A stretch of 64,000 nucleotides of DNA, from NCBI GenBank assembly GCA_902630665.1, contig CACOVP010000004.1, forward strand, positions 1-64,000, written 5' to 3'. This DNA is from an uncultured Pelagibacteraceae bacterium (GTDB taxonomy: Bacteria > Pseudomonadota > Alphaproteobacteria > Pelagibacterales > Pelagibacteraceae). Shown in pieces: positions 1 to 10,805 of this stretch (the first letter of the stretch is position 1; every line of letters begins with the position of its first letter). The notes below the pieces were generated by a model. The model had not been told where the DNA came from. It was given only the letters and a program-made list of their open reading frames with translations, and ran no database searches. The translations under genes were made by a program, and so were the position numbers.

Positions 1-1
1 A

Positions 2-469
2 TCCAAAGAATATAAAGATATTTCGCATTTAAAAAATTTAGGACCTGAACCATTATCAAAATATTGGAATTTAAAATATTTCCAAAAATATATTTTGAAT
101 CGTAATAGGAATATCAAGAGTATTTTAATGGATCAAAAGTTCATTTCTGGACTGGGAAACATTTATGTTAATGAAATTCTTTTTTTAAGTAGGATTATGC
201 CTAATAGAAAAATAAAGACACTTGAAAATTTTGAAATAATTAAAATTGTAAAAAATACAAAGAAAGTCCTCAAAAACTCAATAAAAATGGGCGGTTCATC
301 TATTAAAGATTTTTCTAGTGACAATGGCAAAATGGGAGAATTTCAGCAACGTTTCAAAGTTTATGGTCGTAAGGGAGAAAAGTGTTCTAACGTAGATTGC
401 AATGGAAGTATTTTAAAGACTTTTATAACTAATAGAGCCACTTTTTTTTGTAAAAGATGTCAAAAATAA
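2..469 (+). CDS. mutM: Formamidopyrimidine-DNA glycosylase, C-terminal part (5' end outside window)
   Basis: Base-excision repair enzyme that removes oxidised purines such as 8-oxoguanine. The frame is open from base 2, so the N-terminal catalytic part lies before the window. Visible are LGPEPLS, the helix-two-turn-helix segment ISGLGNIYVNEIL, and the C-terminal zinc finger with cysteine pairs CSNVDC and CKRC ending in the usual CQ. A TTG at 95 could be mistaken for a start, but homology continues upstream of it. It ends 44 bases before rpsT, which has its own promoter. Confidence 0.93.
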   Translation, partial: SKEYKDISHLKNLGPEPLSKYWNLKYFQKYILNRNRNIKSILMDQKFISGLGNIYVNEILFLSRIMPNRKIKTLENFEIIKIVKNTKKVLKNSIKMGGSSIKDFSSDNGKMGEFQQRFKVYGRKGEKCSNVDCNGSILKTFITNRATFFCKRCQK

Positions 470-474
470 TAAAG

Positions 475-503
475 TTGACCACTATAATTCACCAATATAT
501 ATA
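475..503 (+). promoter_or_regulatory. Sigma-70-type promoter of rpsT
   Basis: A -35 box TTGACC (475-480), a 17-base spacer and a -10 box TATATA (498-503). The expected transcription start is about 510, only 3-4 bases before the rpsT ATG, so the mRNA would have almost no leader. Seen in sequence; the start site is inferred. Confidence 0.6.
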
Positions 504-513
504 GTTTTTTAAA

Positions 514-771
514 ATGCCAAATACAAAATCAGCCATCAGAAGAGTTAGAAGAGTAAGAAAACAAACTCAAATTAATAGGATTAGAAAAAGTAAATATAAA
601 AACGCTATAAAAAGTATGGATACGTTCATCCAATCTAAGGAAAAGGATAAAGCAAAAAAATACTTCCCAAAGTTTCAATCAATTCTAATGCAGGTTGCTA
701 AATCTGGCGTAATTAATAAAAAAACTGCTGCAAGAAAAATTTCTAAAATTTCTAAAAAAGTTCAGTCCTAA
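514..771 (+). CDS. rpsT: 30S ribosomal protein S20
   Basis: Binds 16S rRNA and helps assemble the small ribosomal subunit. The 85-residue, strongly basic protein starts MPNTKSAIRRVRR, the usual S20 opening, and has the conserved alanine-rich C-terminal helix (KKTAARKISK). Length is normal for the family. The ATG is favoured because the protein starts exactly as S20 does and a good promoter lies just upstream. It is followed by a 200-base gap before dnaA. Confidence 0.97.
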   Translation: MPNTKSAIRRVRRVRKQTQINRIRKSKYKNAIKSMDTFIQSKEKDKAKKYFPKFQSILMQVAKSGVINKKTAARKISKISKKVQS

Positions 772-971
772 CAATTGATAGTTGATTAAATATCATTAAT
801 CCTACATTTAGAATTTTAATTACAAAATGTTGTTTCATTTTAGAGTTGAAATTTTTTTTCCATCTCAACGATAACTCTACAACCGGATTGTTTATTTTTT
901 TTTGATTACAACCTCTACTTAGTTGCAAAAGAAACTTAAAAAGCGTTTAAAGGAATTTCTTAAAAAAATTC
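772..971. other. Gap upstream of dnaA, no firm features
   Basis: 200 bases, very AT-rich. I looked for DnaA boxes, a terminator for rpsT and a promoter for dnaA. There is only a weak five-base stem (GTTGA/TCAAC near 845-870), and an AAAGGA stretch about 950 that may serve dnaA translation although it is far from the ATG. No small gene is convincing. Confidence 0.4.
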
Positions 972-2360
972 ATGGACAAGAATATAAAAAAACATAACGT
1001 TTACATTTCTGAAGAAGAAAAAACATTGAATTGGGAAGAAATACAAACATCATTTAAAAAAACTTTTGGAAACGAGATTTATAATAGCTGGCTACAGAAG
1101 ATTTCTTTAATCAAAGAATTTAATGATTACTTGATATTAGGTGTGCCTACTAGATTTTTCAGAGATTGGATAGTTTCTAGATATTTGGATAAAATATTAG
1201 AACAAGTAAAAAGTTTCAAATTAAGCTTAAACAGAATTGAGTTTAAGATAATAGAAGAGAACAAGCAGAATTCAGAATATATAAAAATTGATCAATTAAA
1301 CAAGGTAACTGAAATTAAGGACTCACTTTTAAATTATAACAGATTAAACACAAATTTAAATTTTGATAATTTTATAGAAGGAAAAAGCAATGATATTGCA
1401 TTGTCTTATTCAAAAAAAGTTTGTGAGCATATTTCACGTTATAATCCCTTATATATATGTGGAGGAGTCGGTCTCGGAAAAACTCACCTTCTAAACGCAA
1501 TAGGGTTAGAGCTTCAAAATGAAAACAACGTTATGTACATTTCAGCAGAACGATTTATGTATCATTTTATCAAGTCTATTAAAAAAAATGATATGGTTAA
1601 TTTTAAGGATTTTTTTCGAAAGTCATCTGTATTTATTATTGATGATATACAATTTATCAGCGGCAAAGAAAGTCTTCAAGAAGAGTTTTTTCATACCTTC
1701 AATAGTTTAATAGATAAAGGTTCTCAAATAATTATTTCAGCAGATAGAGACCCTTTAAAACTTGACAGAGTTCAGGAAAGAATTAAATCCAGGCTGGCTG
1801 GAGGCCTGGTGGTAAGTATCGACACACCAGACGTTGAGTTAAAAAAAAAGATAGTTAAAAAAAAGATAGAAGAGATTCAAAATCAATTTAAAGAAAATAT
1901 TAATTTAAATGATGAAGTGATAAATTTTATTGCTAATGAGAGTAAAACAAATATCAGAGAATTAATTGGGGTTTTAAATAGAGTCGTAGCATTTGGAAGA
2001 GTTCATAATAAAGATTTGACAATAAACGATTGTAAAAATATTTTGAAAGATATTTTTAACCAAATAAGAGTAATTACAGTCGATAAAATTCAAAATGTAG
2101 TATCAAATTATTTCAACATCGGCTTGAGTGAAATGTTATCGCAAAGACGCTCAAGACCTCTCGCAAGACCACGGCAAGTCGCTATGTATCTGGCAAAAAA
2201 ATTGACAACAAGATCATTACCTGAAATTGGTAGGCGTTTTGCAAATCGAGATCACACAACAGTCATACACGCTGTAAAAACTATAACAAGATTATCTGAG
2301 CAGGATGACGAAATGAAAAAAAATATAAATCAAATAAAAAGTATTTTGTTAGAGCAGTGA
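972..2360 (+). CDS. dnaA: Chromosomal replication initiator DnaA
   Basis: AAA+ ATPase that opens the replication origin. The 462-residue protein has an N-terminal helicase-interaction domain (W17/E18 onward), Walker A GGVGLGKTH, Walker B FIIDDIQF, and the C-terminal DNA-binding helix-turn-helix with the DnaA signature RDHTTVIHA. Length matches the family. It sits 4 bases before dnaN, so the two are probably co-transcribed. The genes around it fit the classical dnaA neighbourhood except that recF is missing further on. Confidence 0.98.
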   Translation: MDKNIKKHNVYISEEEKTLNWEEIQTSFKKTFGNEIYNSWLQKISLIKEFNDYLILGVPTRFFRDWIVSRYLDKILEQVKSFKLSLNRIEFKIIEENKQNSEYIKIDQLNKVTEIKDSLLNYNRLNTNLNFDNFIEGKSNDIALSYSKKVCEHISRYNPLYICGGVGLGKTHLLNAIGLELQNENNVMYISAERFMYHFIKSIKKNDMVNFKDFFRKSSVFIIDDIQFISGKESLQEEFFHTFNSLIDKGSQIIISADRDPLKLDRVQERIKSRLAGGLVVSIDTPDVELKKKIVKKKIEEIQNQFKENINLNDEVINFIANESKTNIRELIGVLNRVVAFGRVHNKDLTINDCKNILKDIFNQIRVITVDKIQNVVSNYFNIGLSEMLSQRRSRPLARPRQVAMYLAKKLTTRSLPEIGRRFANRDHTTVIHAVKTITRLSEQDDEMKKNINQIKSILLEQ

Positions 2361-2364
2361 TAAA

Positions 2365-3480
2365 ATGCAATTTGTAATCAAAAGAGATATTCTTCTTAAA
2401 TCTTTAAATTTTGTTCAAGGAATAGTAGAAAAAAAAAATACTTTACCGATACTTTCAAATGTTCTTCTTCAATTAAAAGATAAAAAACTTTCAATAGTTG
2501 CTACTGATCTAGATATAATTTTCTACGATGAAATTTCTAATGTAAAAGTTATTAATGAAGGCAGCACGACGACATCTGCAGCTATTTTGTATGATATTTT
2601 AAGAAAAATACCATCTAATTCTGAGCTTAATTTTGATCTAAAATCAGAAAATAAGTTGTCTTTAAAAAGTGAAAATTTTGATTTTAATCTTTTATGTCTT
2701 CCTGTTGATAATTTTCCAACTTTTAATGATGATTTTGACAGCCCAGAGATTAAACTTAAAAATGAAAAATTTCTCAAACTCTTGAATAAAACTAAAATCT
2801 CAATATCAAATGATGATACAAGACATTATTTAAATGGTATTTTTATTCACTTAACAGAGGCTCACGGAAGAAACTTTTTGACTGGAGTTGCTACTGATAG
2901 CCACAGATTATCTTCTAGTAGTTTAGAGATTGAAAAAGTGGATAGCTTCACTTCGATTATATTACCAAGAAAAACTGTTTATCAATTAACCTCGCTTTTA
3001 AGCGAGTCAAATGACCAACTAATCTTTCAATCCAATGAAAACAAAATTAAATTCTCACTGGGTAAAACAAAGCTAATATCTAAGGTAATTGACGGAAAAT
3101 TTCCAGATTATTCCAAAGTTATCCCAAAAAACAATGATAAAATATTAAGTGTATCTTCAAAGGATTTTATTAATTCAATAGAGAGAGTTGCAAGTGTCTC
3201 TATTGATGGAAAAGAAGGTGTCAAATTATTGATCAGTAAAGACAATGTTCAATTGACAGTAAACAGTGCAAACTCAGGAGAGGGAAATGAGAAAATAGTT
3301 GCAGATTTTAATTCAGAAAATATGAATATTAGTTTTAATTCAAAATATTTAATTGATATTGCATCAGAAGTTGAAGATAAAAAATTGAAAATGAATTTAA
3401 AAGACTCAGTTTCCCCTGTGCTTGTGGAAGATTCATCTGATAAAAATAGTTTTTATGTAATTATGCCAATGAAAATCTAG
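2365..3480 (+). CDS. dnaN: DNA polymerase III beta subunit (sliding clamp)
   Basis: Ring-shaped processivity clamp for DNA polymerase III. The 371-residue product has the three repeated clamp domains. Recognisable segments are the opening MQFVIKRDILLKSL, TLPILSNVLL, ATDLDI, ATDSHRLS and the C-terminal YVIMPMKI, close to the usual PMRL ending. It follows dnaA after 4 bases. In many alphaproteobacteria recF would come next, but here a 138-base gap leads to gyrB. Confidence 0.97.
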   Translation: MQFVIKRDILLKSLNFVQGIVEKKNTLPILSNVLLQLKDKKLSIVATDLDIIFYDEISNVKVINEGSTTTSAAILYDILRKIPSNSELNFDLKSENKLSLKSENFDFNLLCLPVDNFPTFNDDFDSPEIKLKNEKFLKLLNKTKISISNDDTRHYLNGIFIHLTEAHGRNFLTGVATDSHRLSSSSLEIEKVDSFTSIILPRKTVYQLTSLLSESNDQLIFQSNENKIKFSLGKTKLISKVIDGKFPDYSKVIPKNNDKILSVSSKDFINSIERVASVSIDGKEGVKLLISKDNVQLTVNSANSGEGNEKIVADFNSENMNISFNSKYLIDIASEVEDKKLKMNLKDSVSPVLVEDSSDKNSFYVIMPMKI

Positions 3481-3618
3481 AATTGCTTACTTTTAGAATT
3501 TTTTTTAATTTTAGCCTTAGAATCGTTGATATAGAATACTTTTAGAACTATCTCTCTCTCAGCGGTTTTCTATTATCTACAAAGAATGATATATTCAATT
3601 ATTCTTAAAAAAAAATAA

Positions 3619-5676
<2,058 letters not shown>

Positions 5677-5681
5677 TAAAT

Positions 5682-6971
5682 ATGGACTTTTCTACTCTCT
5701 TTAGAACCAAAGAGAATTTAAACTTAGACAAAAATACATTAACAATTTTAAGATATATCGCTATTTTTGGGCAATTTTTAGCAATTGGTACTGTTTATTA
5801 TTATTTGAATTTACCGTTTCCAATTATAGAGAGTTATTTAATTATTTCATTAGGACTGATTACAAACTTATATCTGCAATTCGGTGTTAAAATTAATCAA
5901 CTTAAAGATTTTTATGCTGCACCTTTCCTATTATTCGATTTGATACAGTTAAGCGCTCTGCTTTATTTGACAGGGGGAATTTTCAATCCTTTCTCCTTTC
6001 TATTAGTAATCCCAGCTATAGTTTCCTCAACATTTTTAAGCATGGGAACAACAATTATTTTAGGTCTAATAACATCTATACTTTTATTAACTATATCTTT
6101 TTTTCATTTGCCTTTACCAGGTGAGGATATGAACTTGTTACATTTTCCAAATTTTTATAAAATTGGAATTATAATTTCTGTATTGATTGGTTTGATATTT
6201 TTAAGTTATTTCGGCATTCGGTTTGCTGGAGAAAAAAAAAAAACAGAGGAAGCTTTTAAAAAACTTCAAGAGGTGATTTACAAAGAATATGAATTAGAGT
6301 CTTTAGGAGGTCAAGCGGCAGCGGCAGCTCATTCTCTAGGAACTCCTCTAGCTACAATAAGTGTGGTAGCTAAAGAATTAAAAAAAGAAATCGGAGATAA
6401 TAATGAGTTATCCAAAGATATTGATTTATTAATTAGCCAATCTAAAAGATGTAGTGAAATTCTAAAAAGAATTTCAAAAAAACAGATAGAGGAAGACAAA
6501 TTTTTTAGCTCAACAAAATTAGAAAATTTACTTGAGGAAATTATAAATTCTTTCAAAGAAACTTCTTCGAAGGAAATTGTTTTAGTATCTAATAATGATA
6601 AAAATAAAATCAATATCCAAAGGTCTGCAGAAATGATCTATGGTTTGCGAAATTTTATTGGTAATGCTATAAAATTTTCAAAAAGTAAAGTTAATATTTT
6701 TCTTGTAAGCGACGATAAAGAAATTAAAATCATTGTTAACGATGATGGACCAGGATTTCCTAAAGATATTATTTCTAAATTGGGAGAACCATATATCAAG
6801 TCAAGATCGTTGGAATTAAATTCAAACTCAGGCTTAGGTCTTGGAACTTTCTTAGGTAAAACTTTATTAGAAAGACAAAACGCAAAACTGTTATTTAAAG
6901 ACGATAAAAATCTGGGAGGCGCCTCAGTAGTTATAAGTTGGTCACCAAAAAATATTTTACTTAACGTTTAA
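5682..6971 (+). CDS. regB: Redox-sensing histidine kinase RegB/PrrB
   Basis: Membrane sensor kinase of the RegB/RegA (PrrB/PrrA, ActS/ActR) system that switches energy, carbon and nitrogen genes with redox state. About six membrane helices (residues 20-180) come first. The quinone-binding heptapeptide GGIFNPF (98-104) is intact, the phosphorylation site is H217 in the RegB-type H-box AHSLGTPLATI, and the redox-active cysteine is C257 in SKRCSEIL. The ATP-binding domain has NDDGPGFP and GLGLGTFLG. It follows gyrB by 5 bases, and its 3' end overlaps the convergent agmatinase gene by 11 bases. The partner regA is at 10232. Confidence 0.93.
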   Translation: MDFSTLFRTKENLNLDKNTLTILRYIAIFGQFLAIGTVYYYLNLPFPIIESYLIISLGLITNLYLQFGVKINQLKDFYAAPFLLFDLIQLSALLYLTGGIFNPFSFLLVIPAIVSSTFLSMGTTIILGLITSILLLTISFFHLPLPGEDMNLLHFPNFYKIGIIISVLIGLIFLSYFGIRFAGEKKKTEEAFKKLQEVIYKEYELESLGGQAAAAAHSLGTPLATISVVAKELKKEIGDNNELSKDIDLLISQSKRCSEILKRISKKQIEEDKFFSSTKLENLLEEIINSFKETSSKEIVLVSNNDKNKINIQRSAEMIYGLRNFIGNAIKFSKSKVNIFLVSDDKEIKIIVNDDGPGFPKDIISKLGEPYIKSRSLELNSNSGLGLGTFLGKTLLERQNAKLLFKDDKNLGGASVVISWSPKNILLNV

Positions 6972-7842
6972 ACTCAAAAGAGTATGAAAGGATCTTATAA
7001 GCTAATTTTGCCACTAAAAAGTTATATGAGTTAAATTTTTTTATCGGCGCAAGTTCATTAATATCTGCTCCAACAATATTTGATATTTGGCAGACCCTCC
7101 TTAATATCGGCAAAATTTCATCCCAAAACAAACCGCCCGGTTCTGGAGTTCCGGTTGCCGGCATAATACTTGAATCAAAACTATCGACATCAAAAGTTAT
7201 ATAAACTTGCTTGTTTTTAAATAAATTATTCAATTTTTTCAGATCCCATTTTTTTTTATCTCTAGCCCAAAAAATTTCTATTCTATTTTTATTTATATTA
7301 TAAAAATCCATTTCAGATTTTGAAAGATTTCTGATTCCAAAAGATACAACTTTTAAATTTTTAAAATCAAGGCATCTTTTAATTGCAGAAGCATGAGAAA
7401 ATTTTTCTCCTTGATAACTTTCTCTTAAATCAGCATGAGCATCAAAATGAAGGATGATTAATTCTTTATATTTTTTAGCAAAAGGTTTTATTGATCCTGG
7501 AGTAATAGAGTGTTCACCGCCTAAGACTAATGGAAATTTTTTTTCAGATAGTATCTTTTCATTAATTCCTGATAATTGATTTAGAGCCTCTTTTAATTTA
7601 CTTTTTATTTTAAAAGGTTTTAAAGTTTGAATGCCGATCTCTTTGTATGGCTCTTTGTTCAACTCTTCATCAAACAACTCAACTTGATGAGAGGCTTTAA
7701 TTATCTCTTTTGGTCCATTCTTAGTTCCGCTACCATAGCTAACAGTTTTTTCTAAACCGAATGGCACTACAACCACTTTTGATTTAAATTTGTGATTTAC
7801 ATCAACTCCCAAAAAACCTTTTTTCTGGTTTAAGTAATTCAT
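6961..7842 (-). CDS. speB: Agmatinase/arginase-family ureohydrolase
   Basis: Binuclear manganese enzyme that cleaves a guanidino group from agmatine or a related compound, giving urea plus an amine such as putrescine. The metal ligands are all present: GGEHS, HFDAHADLR, and FDVDSFDSS with GTPEPGG. The 293-residue length fits. It is the third gene of a reverse-strand operon; the stop of the deoxyhypusine-synthase-like gene directly abuts its ATG (TAAATG). Substrate is not certain, because no arginine decarboxylase is visible in the window. It could instead act on arginine or guanidinobutyrate. Confidence 0.85.
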   Translation of the reverse strand: MNYLNQKKGFLGVDVNHKFKSKVVVVPFGLEKTVSYGSGTKNGPKEIIKASHQVELFDEELNKEPYKEIGIQTLKPFKIKSKLKEALNQLSGINEKILSEKKFPLVLGGEHSITPGSIKPFAKKYKELIILHFDAHADLRESYQGEKFSHASAIKRCLDFKNLKVVSFGIRNLSKSEMDFYNINKNRIEIFWARDKKKWDLKKLNNLFKNKQVYITFDVDSFDSSIMPATGTPEPGGLFWDEILPILRRVCQISNIVGADINELAPIKKFNSYNFLVAKLAYKILSYSFEFKR

Positions 7843-8892
7843 TTAAGACCTAAATATTTGTGAAAAATTTCTTTTTGATCTCTTTTTCCAATTAGCTCTA
7901 TGATATGCATCGCTTGCAATTAATGGCAATACACTAGTAGCCTCAGCAAATACCATCTGTTCTTTTGTAATATCAACTTTACCCCATGAGCTAGCTTCTT
8001 TTAATGTAGAGCTACTGCAAGCTCCATCTCTCGTATCAGCAACGGTAATTTGTATTGCATACTTATGCATATCAACCTTTTTGCCTAATAACTCTGCACA
8101 AACTACCGTATCTTGAATGAAATTTTTAGGCACTCCCCCCCCAACCATTAAAAGCCCTGATTGCTTTGATTGAAGTTTAATTTCAGTTAACTCTCTAAAC
8201 TCCCTTATAGAGTCGATTGTAATATGTCTATCAGGATTTTTTTCTTGATGCATTACAAGTCCAAATCCTGCTGAGCTATCAGTGAAAGCCGGGCAAAAAA
8301 TTGGAACATTATTATCGTACGCAGTCTCTATCAAAGAACCTTTTTTTTTAGAATTAGATTTAAGATATTTTCCTAATTCTAGTATGAATTCCCTTGAGGT
8401 ATATGTTTTAGGTTTTAATTTGTTAGCAATATCACAAATAGTTTGGTCACAAGCTTGTAGCTCTTCCTCATCAATATAGGTATCATAAATTCTATCTATA
8501 TAATTATTTCTTAATTCAGTATCATCTTGAAATTGAGATCCTTGATAATGTTTGAAACCCAAGGCTTCAAAAAAATCCATATCGATAATAGAGGCCCCAG
8601 TAGCCACAATAGCGTCGACCATATTATGTTTTACCAAATCAGTGTACAGATCCATACATCCGCCAGCCGAAGTTGAACCTGCTAAAGTTAAAAAAATTGA
8701 ACAATCCTTGTCTGCAAGCATTTCATTATAAATAGCTGCTGCTCTGGCTGTATCTCTAGAAGTGAAAGACATTTTATTCATTCCATCAATAATTTTACGA
8801 GCATCAAAAGATTTGATATCGATATGTTCGACTGGGGAATTAAGTAGAGATTTTTTATTGTGTCCGATGTTTGGACTATTTTTTTTATTCAT
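7843..8892 (-). CDS. Deoxyhypusine-synthase-like protein (probable polyamine aminobutyl transferase)
   Basis: Member of the deoxyhypusine synthase family. In bacteria, which lack eIF5A, such proteins are thought to move an aminobutyl group between polyamines, giving for example homospermidine. Conserved features are LTLAGSTSAGG, DAIVATGAS, the segment around GGGVPKN, and the catalytic lysine K305 in SSWGK, matching the active lysine of human deoxyhypusine synthase. The start overlaps the end of the ornithine decarboxylase gene by one base (TAATG), so translation is probably coupled. Between putrescine-making enzymes, homospermidine synthesis is the best guess, but substrate is inferred. Confidence 0.82.
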   Translation of the reverse strand: MNKKNSPNIGHNKKSLLNSPVEHIDIKSFDARKIIDGMNKMSFTSRDTARAAAIYNEMLADKDCSIFLTLAGSTSAGGCMDLYTDLVKHNMVDAIVATGASIIDMDFFEALGFKHYQGSQFQDDTELRNNYIDRIYDTYIDEEELQACDQTICDIANKLKPKTYTSREFILELGKYLKSNSKKKGSLIETAYDNNVPIFCPAFTDSSAGFGLVMHQEKNPDRHITIDSIREFRELTEIKLQSKQSGLLMVGGGVPKNFIQDTVVCAELLGKKVDMHKYAIQITVADTRDGACSSSTLKEASSWGKVDITKEQMVFAEATSVLPLIASDAYHRANWKKRSKRNFSQIFRS

Positions 8893-10073
8893 TAAGCTAC
8901 TAAAGAACCAACTTTATCATTTGTATTATCGTACATAGACATAATTGGTTTGTCACTTAATTCATGAATTTCATTTGAATAAAAACCGTTGAAGTTTGTT
9001 CTGAAAGTAAGGCTGTAAGCACCTAGTTGACCTAACTCTATATAGTCGCCCTCTTTAATATTATTTGGTAACAAAAAAGGACCCTTCATATAATCTAACC
9101 CATCGCAAGTAGGACCAAAAAAACTAAAAGCAGTAAGTTTTTTAGACTGAACTCTTCCATCGGTAATCATTTTTGACGGCAAAACAAAATTTGGTGCACC
9201 AGCGTCAAATAAAGATCCATATGTTCCATCATTGATATACAAGCTATTTTTTTTTCTTAAAATAACTCTAACAATTGAAGAACCACTCTCTGCTACAAGG
9301 GATCTACCCGGCTCACAAATTACCTCAGGTAATTTATTGAGTTTTAAATTATTTAGCTCTCTTTTAATTTCATCCATATAATTTATTAATGGTTCGGGAT
9401 TAAGGTCTGGGTAGATAGAGGGGAAACCGCCACCTACATTGATGGTGTCTGGAACTATCTTCGTCTTTTTCATAATGTTTCCTATTTCACGTATACCTTT
9501 GGAGTAAGAAATCTTATGCATGCATTGAGAACCGACATGAAAGCTTATTCCAAGTTTTTTGGAATGATCTTTGCACAATCTTACTAAGCCTAATGCTTCG
9601 GATGGTAGAGCACCAAATTTTCTAGATAAATCAATTTCTGCATGTTCATTTGAAATTGCAATCCTTACGAATAGTTCTAAATCTTTTGCTTGGTTGGTTG
9701 CATCCAAAATTTTTCTTAATTCATCTTTACTATCCAGAGAGAAACTTTTAATGCCGTAGTCGAAGTAAGCTGAAGAAATACTTTCTTTACTTTTAATTGT
9801 ATGCATGAAGTGTAACTTTGAGTCTGATTTGATTTTTTTTATAAGTTTAATTTCGTTTAAAGAGGCAACATCAAATTCATTGATGCCGTTATTAATGATT
9901 TGTTTAATAATTTTTTCGTTTGGATTTGTTTTAACAGCGTAGAGTATTCTTCCAGGAAAATTATCTTTAAAAAATTTTACGGATTTCTTAATCTCGTTAA
10001 GCCGTATACAATATACGGGGTAATCTGGTTGTAATGAGTTAACTAATTCGTTAACTGTTTTAAATTTTCCCAT
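8892..10073 (-). CDS. Ornithine decarboxylase (fold III PLP enzyme)
   Basis: Makes putrescine from ornithine. This 393-residue protein belongs to the alanine-racemase-fold decarboxylases. The PLP lysine is K48 in YAVKTNP, HVGSQ and INVGGGFP contact the cofactor phosphate, EPGRSLVA is the usual loop, and C323 in GPTCDG is the catalytic cysteine of ornithine/lysine decarboxylases. Preference for ornithine over lysine cannot be read safely. It is the first gene of the polyamine operon, preceded by a leader with a terminator-like hairpin at 10124-10160. Confidence 0.9.
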   Translation of the reverse strand: MGKFKTVNELVNSLQPDYPVYCIRLNEIKKSVKFFKDNFPGRILYAVKTNPNEKIIKQIINNGINEFDVASLNEIKLIKKIKSDSKLHFMHTIKSKESISSAYFDYGIKSFSLDSKDELRKILDATNQAKDLELFVRIAISNEHAEIDLSRKFGALPSEALGLVRLCKDHSKKLGISFHVGSQCMHKISYSKGIREIGNIMKKTKIVPDTINVGGGFPSIYPDLNPEPLINYMDEIKRELNNLKLNKLPEVICEPGRSLVAESGSSIVRVILRKKNSLYINDGTYGSLFDAGAPNFVLPSKMITDGRVQSKKLTAFSFFGPTCDGLDYMKGPFLLPNNIKEGDYIELGQLGAYSLTFRTNFNGFYSNEIHELSDKPIMSMYDNTNDKVGSLVA

Positions 10074-10123
10074 TTCATGTGTCCCTCGTTAAATTACACA
10101 AAGATTTTTTAAAAAATTTAATA

Positions 10124-10160
10124 AAAAAAACCTTATTTATTTCGCGTTTAAGGTTTTTTT
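10124..10160 (-). terminator. Terminator-like hairpin in the ornithine decarboxylase leader (possible attenuator)
   Basis: A perfect 12-base-pair stem (10124-10135 with 10149-10160) with a 13-base loop. The stem is CCTTA/TAAGG extended by A:T pairs, so a run of about eight T follows on the reverse strand, and of seven on the forward strand. No forward gene ends here; both flanking genes start away from it. On the reverse strand it lies about 50 bases before the decarboxylase ATG, where it could end transcription early. Confidence 0.6.
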
Positions 10161-10196
10161 GGCACTATGTAAAGAAAAAAAGACATTTTTGTCGTG

Positions 10197-10226
10197 TTGA
10201 AATTTTGTCAACAGCGCCCATATAGA
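10197..10226 (+). promoter_or_regulatory. Putative regA promoter
   Basis: TTGAAA (10197-10202), an 18-base spacer and TATAGA (10221-10226). The ATG of regA is at 10232, so the transcript would start at or next to the start codon. The -35 box is part of an imperfect palindrome TTGAAATTTTGTCAA, a possible operator. Confidence 0.45.
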
Positions 10227-10231
10227 GTCTC

Positions 10232-10804
10232 ATGAGATCACAAAAAAACATACCTGAGCAGCTAAATTTAGCAGACTTTGCTGATAAATCGCTATTAATC
10301 CTTGATGATGACGATCCCTTAAGGGGCAGGCTTGCAAGAGCCATGGAGAGGAAAGGATTTCAAGTTAAAGAGGCTAAATCAGTAGCTGAGGGTCTTAATA
10401 TTGCTAAAACAGCTCCTACAGCCTTTGCTGTAATTGATCTTAGGCTTGAAGATGGCAATGGATTGGATGTTGTTAAAGAACTCTCAAAAAATAAAAAAGA
10501 TAGCAGAATTGTAATGTTAACGGGATACGGGAATCTACCTACGGCTGTAGCTGCAGTGAAAGAAGGCGCAATCGATTATATAGCTAAACCAGTTGATGCG
10601 GATGATGTTGAGTCGGCTTTATTGGCTTCTCCAGAATCAAAGGCAAAACCGCCAGAAAATCCTATGTCTGCAGACAGAGTAAAGTGGGAACACATCCACA
10701 GAGTATTTGAGTTATGCAATAGAAATGTTTCCGAAACAGCTCGAAGACTTAAGATGCACAGAAGAACACTGCAAAGAATTCTCTCTAAAAGATCTCCAAG
10801 ATAA
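10232..10804 (+). CDS. regA: Redox response regulator RegA/PrrA/ActR
   Basis: Response regulator paired with RegB. The receiver domain has the acidic pocket LILDDDD, the phospho-acceptor D69 in VIDLRLEDG, a conserved threonine in MLTGYG, and lysine in AKPVD. The C-terminal Fis-type helix-turn-helix is typical of the family (NVSETARRLKMHRRTLQRIL). The 190-residue length fits. RegA is separated from regB by the three-gene polyamine operon on the other strand, rather than lying beside it. It converges with bioY with only a base or two between them. Confidence 0.94.
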   Translation: MRSQKNIPEQLNLADFADKSLLILDDDDPLRGRLARAMERKGFQVKEAKSVAEGLNIAKTAPTAFAVIDLRLEDGNGLDVVKELSKNKKDSRIVMLTGYGNLPTAVAAVKEGAIDYIAKPVDADDVESALLASPESKAKPPENPMSADRVKWEHIHRVFELCNRNVSETARRLKMHRRTLQRILSKRSPR

Positions 10805-10805
10805 C

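Noticed and set aside
3573-3581. TTATCTACA, a near match to a DnaA box
   Set aside because: Single copy; no cluster of boxes or unwinding region beside it, so no origin is called.
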